Shown here: piece by piece, positions 44,891 through 58,386 of the stretch | Numbering within the stretch: the stretch's first letter is position 1 | How the letters are laid out: each line of letters opens with the position of its first letter | NCBI GenBank assembly: GCA_918026815.1 | Contig: CAKJVC010000151.1 | Span: 248,001 to 312,000 of the forward strand | Source: Chalara sp. BL73 | Taxonomy: Eukaryota > Ascomycota > Leotiomycetes > Helotiales | DNA length: 64,000 nt | Reading direction: 5' to 3' | Made by a program: the position numbers and the translations under genes | Notes under the pieces: generated by a model | Seen by the model: only the letters and a program-made list of their open reading frames with translations | Database searches by the model: none | Told to the model about the DNA's origin: nothing

Positions 44891-46146
44891 ATGGGTAATT
44901 CCGGGTCCATTTTCTCTATGAAATGCGCAGCAAAGAATAGTTCTGTCATCGCGGAAACATGTATACTAAAATCACAATCTCACAACTCTTCTGAGTCACC
45001 ATATGGCATTGTTGGCAGATATCATATAGGCCAAGGGGAATTTGAGGGAAGCGCAGACATAGCAGGTATCGGTGTAAGAGGACCTTATTTGCCCACTCCA
45101 GTTCTCCAATTACAGAAACTAACGCCACTTGACAGGTATTATTCGCATTCTTTGGTATCACTGGTCTCGCAGTCTGCATCGGGTGGCTGAATTCTCTTAC
45201 CCACTTCTACTTAAAGATTGTTTTCCCGTGGCTTAAAGGCCAGGAAAATCCAGAGTACTACCAAATATTAGAGTCCCTTAAGCCGACCAAACTGGAAGCA
45301 ATGCTGGATAAGATGTCTGAAGCAGCCAATCGCCTCGTCCTTCAGTGTAGCGATCAGCAAACAATCACTGGAATTGTTCTTGCACTGACTCTCACGACAG
45401 TGCAGTCTTGTGACCTTTCGGCATACCACTACCTCGTTCTTGCTAGCGCTCTGTTAGCGTCTTGTATAACGGTTCTGCTCTCCGTGTTATCGGTTTTCCG
45501 ATACTGGGAGAATTACGTACTTGTGTCAATCAGGCTATTTGGTATTCTATTTCTTTTCATCGTAACTGGAATGGTTTTACACACCTTGTCAATTCGTACG
45601 ACACCGAGGTTCCCCATCATGACGAACAACGACCTCTTAATCATGCCTGCCTACTGCTTCGGGAAAGTGGATTGGCTCGCTGCCATGAAGGACAAGAGTG
45701 GCGGCAAATATACCGACCCTTGGAACGGGCTATTCTACACCGCCGCTACAGTCTCGGGATTCTGCATCATTGTTGACGCCTTGATCTGGTTCCGCTGGAT
45801 CAGGGTGGAAGGGAAAGGCCGACGGTTTTCGCGGAGCTGGCTTAGACTGATCAAATCAAAGAATGCTCACTGGGCCTTCATTCCGGTTCATATATATTTA
45901 ACAGTTACTTTTACATTCGTCACGGGCATTTTCGCTTTCCTCCTCGTTCGCGTAGTCATGATACGAAGTTGGATCAGTAGCTCTGCGTGGGTAGCTAAGG
46001 GCTTTGCTGAAAACGACTGGTTCGCGCCCGGACAGGCGGTGCCGGCGGTACTGTTCTTTGTGCCTTTAGTCACCTCTATAGGGGTTATCTGGGAATTTTT
46101 AAAGATTGGTCAGTACTCTTGCCTCCATCTACTTCTTAAAGACTAA
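44891..46146 (+). CDS. Polytopic membrane protein of a fungal SDQQ family, 397 aa
   Basis: Start in a strong context (CCACCATGG). Exons 44891-45073 and 45136-46146; donor GTAAGA, branch ACTAACG, acceptor GACAG; the join gives ADIAGIG|VLFAFFGITGLA. After a polar N-terminus there are about seven hydrophobic helices. The block RLVLQCSDQQTITGIV with SAYHY further on marks a widespread fungal family of membrane proteins of unknown function. ENDWFAPGQAVPAVLFFVPL near the C-terminus is the family's W.FGQ..P motif. A broken relative lies at 55634-57094. The 3' end is uncertain: a GTCAG site after FLKIG could splice to another exon, and an S3 LTR fragment lies 200 bp downstream. Confidence 0.75.
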
Positions 46147-46351
46147 AAAAATCAAGCTTGGAAATTTTACTCAAGTCCGGGTGAGTTATATTCTGAATGC
46201 GATGAGGGACTTTATAACAATCCACATTCTGGTGCACCATAAGTCCTATCATCTGGCAGTTTGGAGAAGAGATATGGACTGGACTCCGAACCCACCATCT
46301 TCATTGTACTCTGATAATATAGACTAGAATCTTCTTGTCTGAACGCAGGTA

Positions 46352-46516
46352 TATAGAATTACGTGAACATCGGATCATGTGAGTTGTGGGTCCTTTCAGG
46401 ACCTACAACCTCGCGATACTGTAGCTTAGAACAACCAATCAACGAATACCAGAACCACACCAGCAAGAGCGTAGTCAACAGCTACTACGCCTTTTGGTAC
46501 GTGGTGGTATTCCGAC
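46352..46516 (-). repeat. Solo LTR fragment, family S3
   Basis: An inverted copy ending GGTGGTATTCCGACA. The terminal part with 'gcatgcattcc' is missing on the left. Confidence 0.65.
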
Positions 46517-47180
46517 ACTACTTTTAGGCGAGAATGTCCGCCTCCCGAGATCTGTAAATTATATCACCACTCGTTTTATGAAATTATGAATATAGAATTC
46601 ACAAACACACCTTGGACTCGAGAAATATCTGCCAATCTTCGCAGGATCAGGCTTTGGTGATTGGCATCCGCTCTGCGACATATCATCGCTCGTAGGAAAC
46701 CACAACCAATGCGAAGCCTGAATAGCAGTGATCACTTTGCCCCTGATAAATCAGGCGAGGGAGCCGCATCGGGTCCCTATGGTTATTCAGAGGCTGTGCC
46801 GTAATCTCCTGTCAGGCAGTGTGCCTTTGTTCTCCTAAATTTGCGTATTAACACTCGCTATACAGAGGGAGCCGGAAAGGGATCCCCATAAAAATAGGTG
46901 GGGATAACTAAGAAGAGAAATGGCTTTATGGTCACTTTGCAATTCTTAAGACCATTCTCATGTGCCCTATGAACATTAGGACCTTATAACGTGTCTTTCG
47001 GAGACTGCAATTCACGACTGCATTCCTATTCGTGGTGGCACTCATGCATATGGCGAGTCCTTATGAAGCTGTACCTTAAGTACTATGGCCGGCATCATCA
47101 CACACCCAGGACAACACTTGAACGAGAGTTTGATCTTTTACCAACATCCAGGGTACAACATCTGACAATAGCCTGCACAT
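46517..47180. other. Spacer without recognised gene
   Basis: No supported ORF. It forms the 3' flank of the HET gene. Confidence 0.4.
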
Positions 47181-49127
47181 CTATTCAATCAGAAGCCACT
47201 TCCACAGCCCATCAGGCCGATCTGTAATCTCATCCCACCTTGGATTCTTCTCGGTTCCTTTCATGGCTTGAACAGCCGGATCGACACACACCGCCTTCTC
47301 AACCGTCGCACAAAATTCCATATTCATCACTCCTAATCCGTCCATAAACCCATGGAGGTAACACTCTCCAACGGCATGCCAAGTGTCTGCATATTTCTTC
47401 GAAGGCCGCAGGATGATGGGATGACTGTTTCCAGCCGCGATGAAGATATGGTCACCGGGCCTTACGTTTGACTGTGTAATCCCGATCAACTGTGTGGCCG
47501 TGACAAAAAATGCCCGCTCTTTCACACAATTCACCATGTAGGCCGCCCTTCGAGTATCCAACGCCGAAGGCTTTTGCCCAGTATTGTCTATGTCCCTTCC
47601 CTGCCTAGACATATTTGCGACGCGGTCATAGGCTTCGAACATTGACGCAGCCTCCCCTTGAGTCAACCTGTTGAGTGCTCCTTCCTCGGCACCTAGCTCG
47701 CAATCCCATAACACGGTTCTTCTGAATGCTGTATCTGCCGATGTTCCATCCATGTACGTGTGGTGTTCCGGCATGACATTACCTGGGCGAGTGTGCGCCC
47801 ACGTCTTACGCCAATCGCTGTAGCACACCTGTAATATCCAAACCGTGGTTGGCGTTAAGGAAAGATCCCTAGCTTGGACAACGTCGACGAAGAATCCCTT
47901 CAAGCAGATGGCGTTGGAGCTTAGCCGCTGAAGGTGGAATGAAGTGTTATTCGACGCGTTATACAAGTTTTCCCGCGCAACTCGCAAGTTGGCTTCGTAT
48001 TGGTTCTCCGGAGCCAGCCGCCAGTCGGGCACCCATGAAGGCAGTCCTACTGATCCATCAGAGGCCCTCCGAGCCACAAAGTTAAACATCATGAAGCATT
48101 CCGAAGACTTCATGATGCTGTATGTGGCCTCGATAAAGGCTTCTTCCGTCATAAGAGAGTAGGACTGTTCTATCGTGAGGTTCCGGAACTCGCTCGACGG
48201 CAGCAGTCCAAATAAAGAATATAGCTTGTCACTGGGGATCGATGCTTTTCTACTCCGTAACATGTTGGCGATCGTCGTCCAAGTCATGATATCTTCTCTG
48301 GCCGGAGTCTTGACATCCTTGGCCGAATCAGCTCCAAGGAGCTTGCGCGTCAGGTCCAAGATTTTGACTGACTCGAGAACCTGCATCAGCGCACCAAGCT
48401 TCTCGTTGTAGAAGCCATAGCGGAAACCTTCTGATATCTCTTTGACGTATGCATCTACCGCGCGGTACGCGGTAAGGAGTGTCTTGTACTCCAACTCTTT
48501 TGGTCCCTGCTGGAAGACAACGTGCCGTCCTAGTGCCACCTCTTGAACGACCCACATTCGCTCCCACCACGGCCTTCCAAAAAACCGCTCTAGTTGTCCT
48601 ATTCTGGCGGCACCCCAACCATGGAGTGGCGGGCTAAGCGTTTTCTGCGCGCCTAGCGAGCATATCGCCTCCAGATTTTCAATCGCAAACTCGTCGCCGT
48701 TGGTGCCATCATCGGAGTCGAGTGGCCCAACCCAAACGCGAACACTGCTGGCCTGCCGATAAATCGCGCCCATCAACTTCACTTGGTGATCCTTTTCGCT
48801 GATTGATCCCTGGTTAATGCAAATTGAATCGACCCAAAGAGCCCGTTTTTGTTCCCTGAGTCGCAAATGCCGCAGGGCGGTTTCGCAGTTCTTTGTGATC
48901 AAGAGTGTTTCCGCATTGTCTCCCACTTCGAGAGGATGGTGGCCCACCACAGAGCCCCATACGTACGATAACGCTTCGTACTCGCATGCCGGCGATTGTC
49001 CTTGGCTCAAGGCGCAGCTCACGAGGCTGCATTTCAGTGGGTCTTTTGGCTCCTCCGTTGGATGGAGATAGAGAATACGGATGAAGCTACCTTCGGGAAG
49101 TTGATCGTGTTGGTACGAGACGGCCAT
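47181..49127 (-). CDS. HET-domain protein, 648 aa
   Basis: Single exon from ATG at 49127 to the stop at 47181. The HET domain occupies about residues 48-205: YEALSYVWGS (50-59), RALWVDSICINQ (95-106), VRVWVG, RPWWERMWVVQEVALG. A family-typical C-terminal half follows with KLYSLFGLL, LPSWVPDW and, near the end, GDHIFIAAGNSHPIILRP, AVGECYLHGFMDG and a short tail. This is the stand-alone HET type, distinct from the HET domains fused to NACHT elsewhere in the window. HET proteins carry out heterokaryon incompatibility and programmed cell death. All diagnostic blocks are intact. No N-terminal partner gene is evident. Confidence 0.92.
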   Translation of the reverse strand: MAVSYQHDQLPEGSFIRILYLHPTEEPKDPLKCSLVSCALSQGQSPACEYEALSYVWGSVVGHHPLEVGDNAETLLITKNCETALRHLRLREQKRALWVDSICINQGSISEKDHQVKLMGAIYRQASSVRVWVGPLDSDDGTNGDEFAIENLEAICSLGAQKTLSPPLHGWGAARIGQLERFFGRPWWERMWVVQEVALGRHVVFQQGPKELEYKTLLTAYRAVDAYVKEISEGFRYGFYNEKLGALMQVLESVKILDLTRKLLGADSAKDVKTPAREDIMTWTTIANMLRSRKASIPSDKLYSLFGLLPSSEFRNLTIEQSYSLMTEEAFIEATYSIMKSSECFMMFNFVARRASDGSVGLPSWVPDWRLAPENQYEANLRVARENLYNASNNTSFHLQRLSSNAICLKGFFVDVVQARDLSLTPTTVWILQVCYSDWRKTWAHTRPGNVMPEHHTYMDGTSADTAFRRTVLWDCELGAEEGALNRLTQGEAASMFEAYDRVANMSRQGRDIDNTGQKPSALDTRRAAYMVNCVKERAFFVTATQLIGITQSNVRPGDHIFIAAGNSHPIILRPSKKYADTWHAVGECYLHGFMDGLGVMNMEFCATVEKAVCVDPAVQAMKGTEKNPRWDEITDRPDGLWKWLLIE

Positions 49128-50200
49128 ATTTCATGTTCCTGATGGCGAATCTCGGAATAAATATCCGGAAAGGAAGGATGAGGGGCGAGACTGGAAAGAC
49201 TTCGGGAGAGAATTCGGAGAGTGATACACGACCTCGGGCTTTACTACGCCTACATAGTATGTAGGTTTAGAATCTGCCTAAGCGCGCATCCCGTACCCCA
49301 CCAAGCCTGTAAAACACAGCGTGACCGGCCCTAAAACAAAACGTGACTAGTTCTAGAACACACTGCGAGTAGCCTGTAAACACACAGGCTAGAGCGTTTC
49401 TTGACGTTTTGCCAAGGAATTTTGTAGCCCGGGCCAAGAGTTTTCTAGCCTGGCCCACCTGTGACCGTAAATCAGCTGGGGGAATGCGGGGAATACCCGA
49501 CATCCCTACACAACATCAATACAAGCTAACATTTTTTCGGCTTGTAGCACTTTAAAACCACATTTTAGCCCTTTATAATTTGCTTAACAATGATTTATAA
49601 GTAGAAGTTCTGATATTGTGACCAACAACCTAGTTTGCTTAGTTTACACTTGTTTTAGTTAATATTTTACTCAAGAGGTGGGGTAGATTTTCGTCCAGGA
49701 GACTGGATCGCGGAAACGGCTGCTCCTCTGTAAAAGCCCGCTGCTTTTAAGGTAAGCATCGCCGCCTCTACAACCTTACTGGAAGAGTATCACCAAGGAG
49801 GAGGCGACGAGCCGACACACTTTATTAGGTCGGGAACAAGCCAACATTGCGGTGTCGACAATTCGCGATGCATGCCAGAAGATATTTCGGACAGGGTTAG
49901 TCCTCTAGGTATGAGACAAGCACAATTGGTCGGTGCAGGTGTCACCCATTCAGACATCCGGCTGCCTTTCGAGACCAACCTCACCTATGGGGTTGCGACA
50001 ACGACAATGGATGTACTGGCAAGATCCCCGCTATTCCTCGTCTCGGCTTCCCCGGAATGTGCCTGCAAGACGCTGGAAACGGCGTCCGAGGAACCAGCTT
50101 CGTGAATGGATACGCTTCTGGAATCAGAGTTGGTGCCAGGTGAGGGTCCCACGCTGTCTGTCGCCTTAGTAACCCCGGTGTCTGATATTGAGTCGATTTG
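49128..50200. other. Spacer; promoter of the HET gene and lost 5' part of the GH3 gene
   Basis: Short overlapping frames at 49790-50242 show no motif. The signal peptide and N-terminal barrel start of a GH3 enzyme would be expected here but cannot be found. Confidence 0.4.
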
Positions 50201-50975
50201 AAGTTGGAATAAGCAGCTAGCTAGGGAAAGAGCAAATTTCATCTTCCGTGAATTCCGGGCGAAAGGGGCAAACGTTCCCTTGGTCCCCGGTGAGTTTTGT
50301 TTAGTTCTTATGGCTAGTTACATGGCTACTGCTAATTCGTATTTAGTCGTCGGTCCTTTAGGTCGGGTAGCAGCAGAAGGAAGGAATTGGGAAGGGTTCT
50401 CCGCAAATCCTTATCTTAGCGGTGTCTTGGTTTCACAGACTGTACTTGGTGGTCGTGATGCCGGAGTGATCACCAGTGTCAAGCACTACATCGCAAATGA
50501 ACAAGAAACCCGTTGGTGGGATGTGCCGTCCAACCTTGATGATAAGACCATGCATGAGCTGTATTTATGGTTAATCGTAATCCCATTATAGCTGAGATGG
50601 AAGTTAATGTTCGTCAGGCTATTTCAGGACGCTGTCAGGGCTGGTACCGGGAGCTTTATGTGCAGGTGAGACTTCTCTGCTTTCTGGGTGGGCCTCGCAT
50701 CACAAATTCCTAATACATACACAGCTACAACCGCATCAACAACTCCAATGCTTGTGCTAATAGTAAAACGTTGAACTGCCTGTTAAAGACCGAGTTAGGG
50801 TTCCAAGGATATGTCGTCTCGGGCTGGGGTGCTCAAGGTAAGAGACCTCTAGTCCGTACTTCTTGTATTTTCTACTATACTGACCGAAATGCTTCACAAT
50901 AAAGTGTCAGGAATGGCCAGTGCTTTGGCAGGTCTTGACGTGGCGATGCCAAACTCGCCAGTTCACAAGATGTAA
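50201..50975 (+). pseudogene. GH3 beta-glucosidase fragment lacking its nucleophile
   Basis: Exon-like pieces 50201-50289, 50347-50569, 50618-50665, 50725-50837 and 50905-50975 join cleanly at GT..AG sites: [20 protein letters not shown]..., [98 protein letters not shown]. This is the core of a secreted GH3 beta-glucosidase (KH and NEQE motifs present). The catalytic Asp of the conserved SDW is replaced: codon 50822-50824 is GGC, reading SGW. The N-terminal about 100 residues and everything after LDVAMPNSP are missing. Well-kept splice sites suggest recent loss. Confidence 0.8.
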
Positions 50976-51627
50976 GGCTGCATAGTGTGTTGGCTATGCC
51001 AAACTTCACTAGCAATTAACACAGTGCATTAAACTTCGAGATCTTCTTTCCGTATAAGATTCCTAGGAATGAGATATATTTCGCCGCACAATTTGACTAC
51101 TTCTGGCGTTTACAATTGCTCGAATGAACATATTACACACGATAATAATAACCGTCAGGGACATTTGATATTCTGGTATGTAGACGCCTATTGTTGTAGA
51201 TTTTTCCGCATATCTCCTTACGTAAGGAACACCTGTCGTTGAGACTATTTCTCCGGTTCATTTACCCGAATCAATTGCCGTCCAAGCATCCCGAGCGCAT
51301 ACTGCTTTTGGAACACTACCGGAACTACCTCGGCCTCATGCAACTCGATACTTCCGGCTCTCGAAATCTCTTCACCTCGGTGAGGGATTCCACTAGGAGA
51401 ACAATCGTTTACGATCAATCACTTAGACATGTGGAGAACCATCTACAAGTGCTCATACATGAACAATAAACAATCGCGTCACATATCATTTATAAGTATC
51501 TATCACATAACTTTTACACCATTCTCTCTTAGAGAAATTCAAATACCTGCTCAGAAATTCCGTTCTTTTGAGATCTTCTAGCTTCGTTCTCACATACTGT
51601 GTATTTAGTGGTGCTGTAGTTTTTGCA
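50976..51627. other. Spacer with one unexplained ORF
   Basis: A 76-residue frame at 51239-51469 (RFIYPNQLPSKHPERILLLE ...) is not recognised and is not GH3 sequence. Possibly the 3' end of another lost gene. Confidence 0.3.
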
Positions 51628-53909
<2,282 letters not shown>

Positions 53910-54387
53910 TTAGCGGCCTGTTGCTAGATGATAATGCGCGAGGCTCGAGCGTCTATAAGGTTTCTTTAGAAAGGATGATGTACCTATTTGATGTGTTATT
54001 CACTAGGAACTCTTGCTGTAACGGCCTGTTTGTTTGTTTGCTTGTTTTTCTATTTAAAGTCTGACTAAAGGACCGTGCATAGCACGGGGCCTACTCCGAA
54101 TTCGAAAATATGGCGCTAGGAGTAAGCTCCTAGAAACCGGAGGCTTAAAGCCTTGAACATACTCGGATTCTTGTTGTGTTTCCTTAATCGCAAGTATTAG
54201 TCGAGCAGGTATTTACGCTGAAACTAGATAATAAGCCATTTTCTATGTTCTGGCTCTCCTACTCTCAGTGGCTTTCGTACTATCATTATATGAGGTTTAT
54301 GTAACGACGCAACGAGTCACGGGCTAGAATAGAGACATATGGGAGTGCGTAAAATAGGCTGAATATGACTGTCTAATAGGTCTACTA
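53910..54387. other. Spacer without recognised gene
   Basis: 3' flank of the esterase gene, AT-rich, no coding signal. Confidence 0.4.
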
Positions 54388-54595
54388 CTGTAACAGCCAG
54401 TATCTGGCAAACCAGTTCAAGACCACGGATATTGAATAAAAGTCCTTACAGGAAAGACAAGGTTTTCAGCTGCAGTACCCTCTGGGCTACAAATGGCGTA
54501 ACCAGCCTATGGCCAGCTACGAGCTTGCAGCCACTACGAGGGTGTATGACCTAGACTGTCGTGGGCTTCAGCTGCTACAGTACCTTCGGGGGTGC
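54388..54595 (-). repeat. Repeat S4, second copy
   Basis: Inverted relative of the split repeat at 11049-11470. One end is TGTAACAGCC; the other abuts the S1 LTR at 54596. Confidence 0.6.
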
Positions 54596-54788
54596 TGTCA
54601 CGGTCACTGCCAGATGTCGCACCACAGCCGCGAACGCTCATTGGTTCGCCTCGCTAGGACCCTGGAACTAGCCATGGTCACATAAGGGCAGCTGCAGCAG
54701 TAGTTACACCTTTTCTCTTTAGTTCAGAATCTTCGTATTTGATGCCATACAAACAGCTATCACTGGCGCCTGTATTGGGATCGTGACA
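54596..54788 (+). repeat. Solo LTR, family S1
   Basis: A 193-bp unit TGTCACGGTCACTGCC ... GGGATCGTGACA, sandwiched between repeat S4 and the transposase relic. No target duplication is visible. Confidence 0.75.
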
Positions 54789-54798
54789 CCCACTCGCC

Positions 54799-55083
54799 GT
54801 CAGCCTTTTTAGGAAAATTACAAAAAGATTTGATAAGAAGGGCGATGCTCTAGCACAGACAAAGCCTCAAATTAGGCAACTAGAGGCTACGGTAAAGCAG
54901 TCTGAGCCTAGGAAAAGACGCAAGGCTAGGACTAGTCCTAATTCGAAGTTTGCGGATATTAGGGCTATTAAATAAGCTCAAATTAAGGCAGGAGATCGGG
55001 ATATTGAAGAGGAAGACTCTAATTTATCTGTAGATTCTGCCAGTATAGGCGATTGTATAGAAGTTCAAGAGTCACAGAGATAA
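54799..55083 (+). mobile_element. pogo-like transposase C-terminal relic
   Basis: Reads AVSLFRKITKRFDKKGDALA, then QTKPQIRQLEATVKQ, SEPRKRRKARTSPNSKFADI, one TAA, then AQIKAGDRDIEEEDSN. Coiled coil, the KKRK..P.PN.KF basic block and the acidic tail are the C-terminal hallmarks of fungal pogo-type DDE transposases. The catalytic part is absent, presumably lost at the LTR junction just upstream. Confidence 0.65.
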
Positions 55084-55633
55084 TAGGGCTCGAAGTGGGT
55101 AGGTAGAATATAAGCGAGGTGGCCGGGATAGGGTGGCCGGATAGGGGGCACGGACTTAGTAGCTGGATTCCAACTAGCTACTACAGGAAGCTATTTACAT
55201 CCAAGACAGGGAAAAGAAAGAATGTTTCCTAGTAGTTAAGGGGCTTCGTGATGCATGACGGCACGTACCAGTGCGCCCTTTCTTCTTGTCTCTCTTCCCC
55301 TTAGTTTAGTCTCTTAGTACGAGTAGTCTACGAAGGAGGCTCGCCCATGCATTCTTACGTGCCGTCAGCAACTCCTTCTGAGGCATCTCTAACCACCACC
55401 ATAGTGCTAATTGACTGGCCACTCCTAGCTGTTATCAAGAAAAAGATGATGAAAAAAGCCAGGAGTTCTGGCTGATATCCATCTGCGGCGAGACCAACCG
55501 AAGGCCGGGGCGAAGGCTAACATGAATATCCCGTGCATGTAGACGAAAGCCTTGACGGTTATTCACTCTATGGGGTCCCCGTCGCCATGCCGTCAGTTAA
55601 GTGAATCTTTTGGTATCAACGAATTCGAACGAC
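55084..55633. other. Spacer, probably transposon 3' flank
   Basis: Includes a short direct-repeat run 'ggtggccgg.atagggtggccggatagggg' at about 55119-55148. Nothing coding. Confidence 0.35.
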
Positions 55634-57094
55634 CTACCACTGGATCTTCGTCAGGAATCCTATTTCCATCCGGGGATAGTAGACTAGAGAAATTGAACCC
55701 TGTGTGCTTTCTTGGGGAGGTGGTGGTTTCGAGCCTCTTCCTTCTGCTGAACGTGACGCAGTATTAGTCCCGCTAATAGGGCTGGCGTCATTTGCTGTTT
55801 CCCTTGAGCCAAAAGTGCTATTGCCAGAGCCGGGAGGGGACCCGTTTCCGTTTTTGTGAACTTTGTCATAATAATCTGTGGAAGCCATTAGACATACCAA
55901 CGTAGCCGTAACGGACGCTCACCATAGAAACCCTGCACCCCCGCAAAAAGCGGCAGTGCCAGTAGGGCTAAAGGCACAATCTGCCCAAACCCCATTTCGT
56001 CGGGGTTTCCCGACATTCCATCCGTGCATGTGCGTACGGTAAAGACTTTCGTAATACCGTATACATTTGCTGAGACCAGCCACAGAATTTTGCACGAAAA
56101 GGAAGAATGGAATCTGTGAAAAACCTAGCTTTCCGCAAGCAAGTATGGGTATCGGCACTGCCACCTCCCGTCCAGATTGGTTTTCATCATTCTTTGAGCT
56201 CTCGATTTTAGTATCTCTCGGCGATAGTCACGGTCCTGATCGCGGTCCTCGACACGAGGGTGCTTCAACAGCAATTGTGTTAATAGATGGGCCCCGGGCT
56301 TGGTTTCTCATCTGCAGAATATAGCCAATAAAAGGCAATTCCGTATTCGAAAATAAGGGGCAAAGGTACTAGGAGGGAAGCAACAAGATTGATACCGTCT
56401 GAAAATGATTCGATCTGAACGCCGAAGTCCTGCAAGCCGCAGACCAAAAAGATATGCGTATCATCTTGCCAAGTGATGGAAATCTGCACAATAAGTAAAA
56501 AGACTATCATGACAAGCATCCCAGTCATTGATAGCGTTCGTGAGATTCTGATGACCAGACGCTGACGTAGATGTCTCCGTAGAACGGGGATTGTGGCTAG
56601 ATGGATTGTTGCAGCGAGGACTGACAGAGAGACAAGAACATTTACCGAATATATAGTGATGTCCGAGTGCCGCATATAGTTCGCGATAAGAATTGCAACT
56701 CCGGATACGGTATTTGGTCACTGACGGACAGCATAAAGGCCTCGAGGGCGATAATCCTGTCATCTCGGCGACTCTCGCCCTCTGTCCACTTTAACTTTTG
56801 CAACGTTTGGCACTTTGCAAAGATCTTCCCAAAGACTTTCCGAAATTCCTGAGCCAGCAGGCTATCTACGTCATTGGTGAGCTCCTTTGGTAGCGAGTAT
56901 GTAATTAAACCCACTATCAAGGTCAATAATGCAGTTAAGGTGCTGGCCAGGACGGAAGCAAGAACCTGGAATAATCAACCGATTTCTAGCTTTAGCTCGC
57001 TATGCTCACTCACGCCTCGTCCAACAATGCCGGCATCAAACTCCACAGATCCGCGGTTCGCAAGGTCCCACCGTCATTCAGATGTGCAATTCAT
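55634..57094 (-). pseudogene. Broken paralogue of the SDQQ-family membrane protein
   Basis: ATG at 57094 (MNCTSE) is followed in frame by TGA at 57074-57076, then VEFDAGIVGRG and a GTGAGT donor. After the acceptor VLASVLASTLTALLTLIVGL follows, then RIIALEAFMLSVSDQ. There a one-base shift (near 56715) changes frame before TVSGVAILIANYMRHSDITI. Further helices follow (56675-56280), then the family block DEMGFGQIVPLALLALPLF at about 55955-56010 and a polar Ser/Gly/Pro-rich tail to 55634. Order and motifs match the intact gene at 44891 (SDQQ, W/M.FGQ..P). The nonsense codon and the frameshift each break the protein. Confidence 0.65.
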
Positions 57095-58201
57095 TTCGAA
57101 ATATAGAACACCTAGAAAGCAAGGTCAGCGGCAATCGACAACATTTGCCCATAGGCATCCTTAAGGCAGAACGACCAGACTACAAGGGGGCTTTAAAAGG
57201 CTCTATAGAACTCCACTAGATTCTGAGTGTTTCCGTTTCGCAATGCGGAGATATATCATTGCTTCTTAAGAGTTCTTGCGCCAGGTGACTTAAAATCAAA
57301 GAAATGTGATGATGGTTTACCGCACGCCAGCCAAGGGCTCAGCGGAGGCGGCTTCTTATAGGTGCTCGAAACGCATTCGTTTAGCATACCTTCAGAAGCA
57401 TTGGAGAACTAAGTCAAGCCCCGATTGACGCGCGCAAAGCAGTCAGATCCAGGCCAACCAGCCGGGCAAAGATTCAACAAGCGGCGTGTTTAATATTGAT
57501 TCGCTCGCTTGTCGAGCGACTGGTCCACTGGTAGATGTTGGTCGCAGTGATCTTATTGGATTGGAGCTGGATTAGAGGCTCGCTCCAATCCAATCCAGAG
57601 GTGAGGGTACAGCAGGGTGCAAAAGTGTTGACACCTCCTTGTATGCCAAGAGTTTTCTATTCCTAATTTGTACGCGTTGATATGGCCGCTTTTCGAGAGC
57701 ATTCAGCCGCTCCTTTCTCGTCTTGTGTGGGCTCTCCCTCGCTCATATTTGTGGCGATCTGTATAACCTAGCATGAGTCGCGCGCAAGGATGGGTTGGAA
57801 TCCACCACTGTTGGAGTTTTTTCAGGTAGAACAGGCTTTTGTACTTGCGGTAGTCAAGCTCTCGCAATTTTCGACCTGCTTTGACACTTAGAAGCGATTT
57901 TATCAGGAAAACCGATTGGTGGTAGATCAGCTGAGTCGCTATCAAGTTGGCCGCTTTCCTCTTTCTGGGTTGTGGTACACTCTGCATTTAACATTTCATT
58001 CTGGAGACGAAACTGCATACATGACATACTGTAGAGAGTACTTCGGGCAAGTCTTGATAGTAAAGCATAGTATCGGAAGAAATTCTATTATGTATGGCAG
58101 TGCTCCTGAATCGCCAAGGCGAAGCTCGCTTAAGCTCACCGCCAAGAGGCAGTGAGCTCCACGCGCCTAATCATCACGTGCGGGAAGCTTTATATTACGT
58201 G
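57095..58201. other. Spacer with a perfect 13-bp inverted repeat
   Basis: ATTGGATTGGAGC at 57555-57567 is matched by its complement at 57582-57594 with a 14-nt loop. ORFs at 57703-57987 (basic, minus) and 57916-58155 are not recognised. Confidence 0.4.
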
Positions 58202-58386
58202 TGTCAGGAATCGGCTTACGTAAATAGGCCAAGGAACTAGTTAGAAATATCCTCCCCTCATTTACGGCTCATCGCTGTAGATAATATCATCATCCATAAC
58301 GCTCCAACAAGCCTGTAATTCCATCACCGTGATACCTTCGCAGATCCTCTAATTGATTCCCTGTGCAATAGACCCTATTTCTGACA
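58202..58386 (+). repeat. Solo LTR, family S5, perfect TSD
   Basis: A 185-bp unit TGTCAGGAATCGG ... CTATTTCTGACA flanked by ACGTG at 58197-58201 and 58387-58391. Confidence 0.88.
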
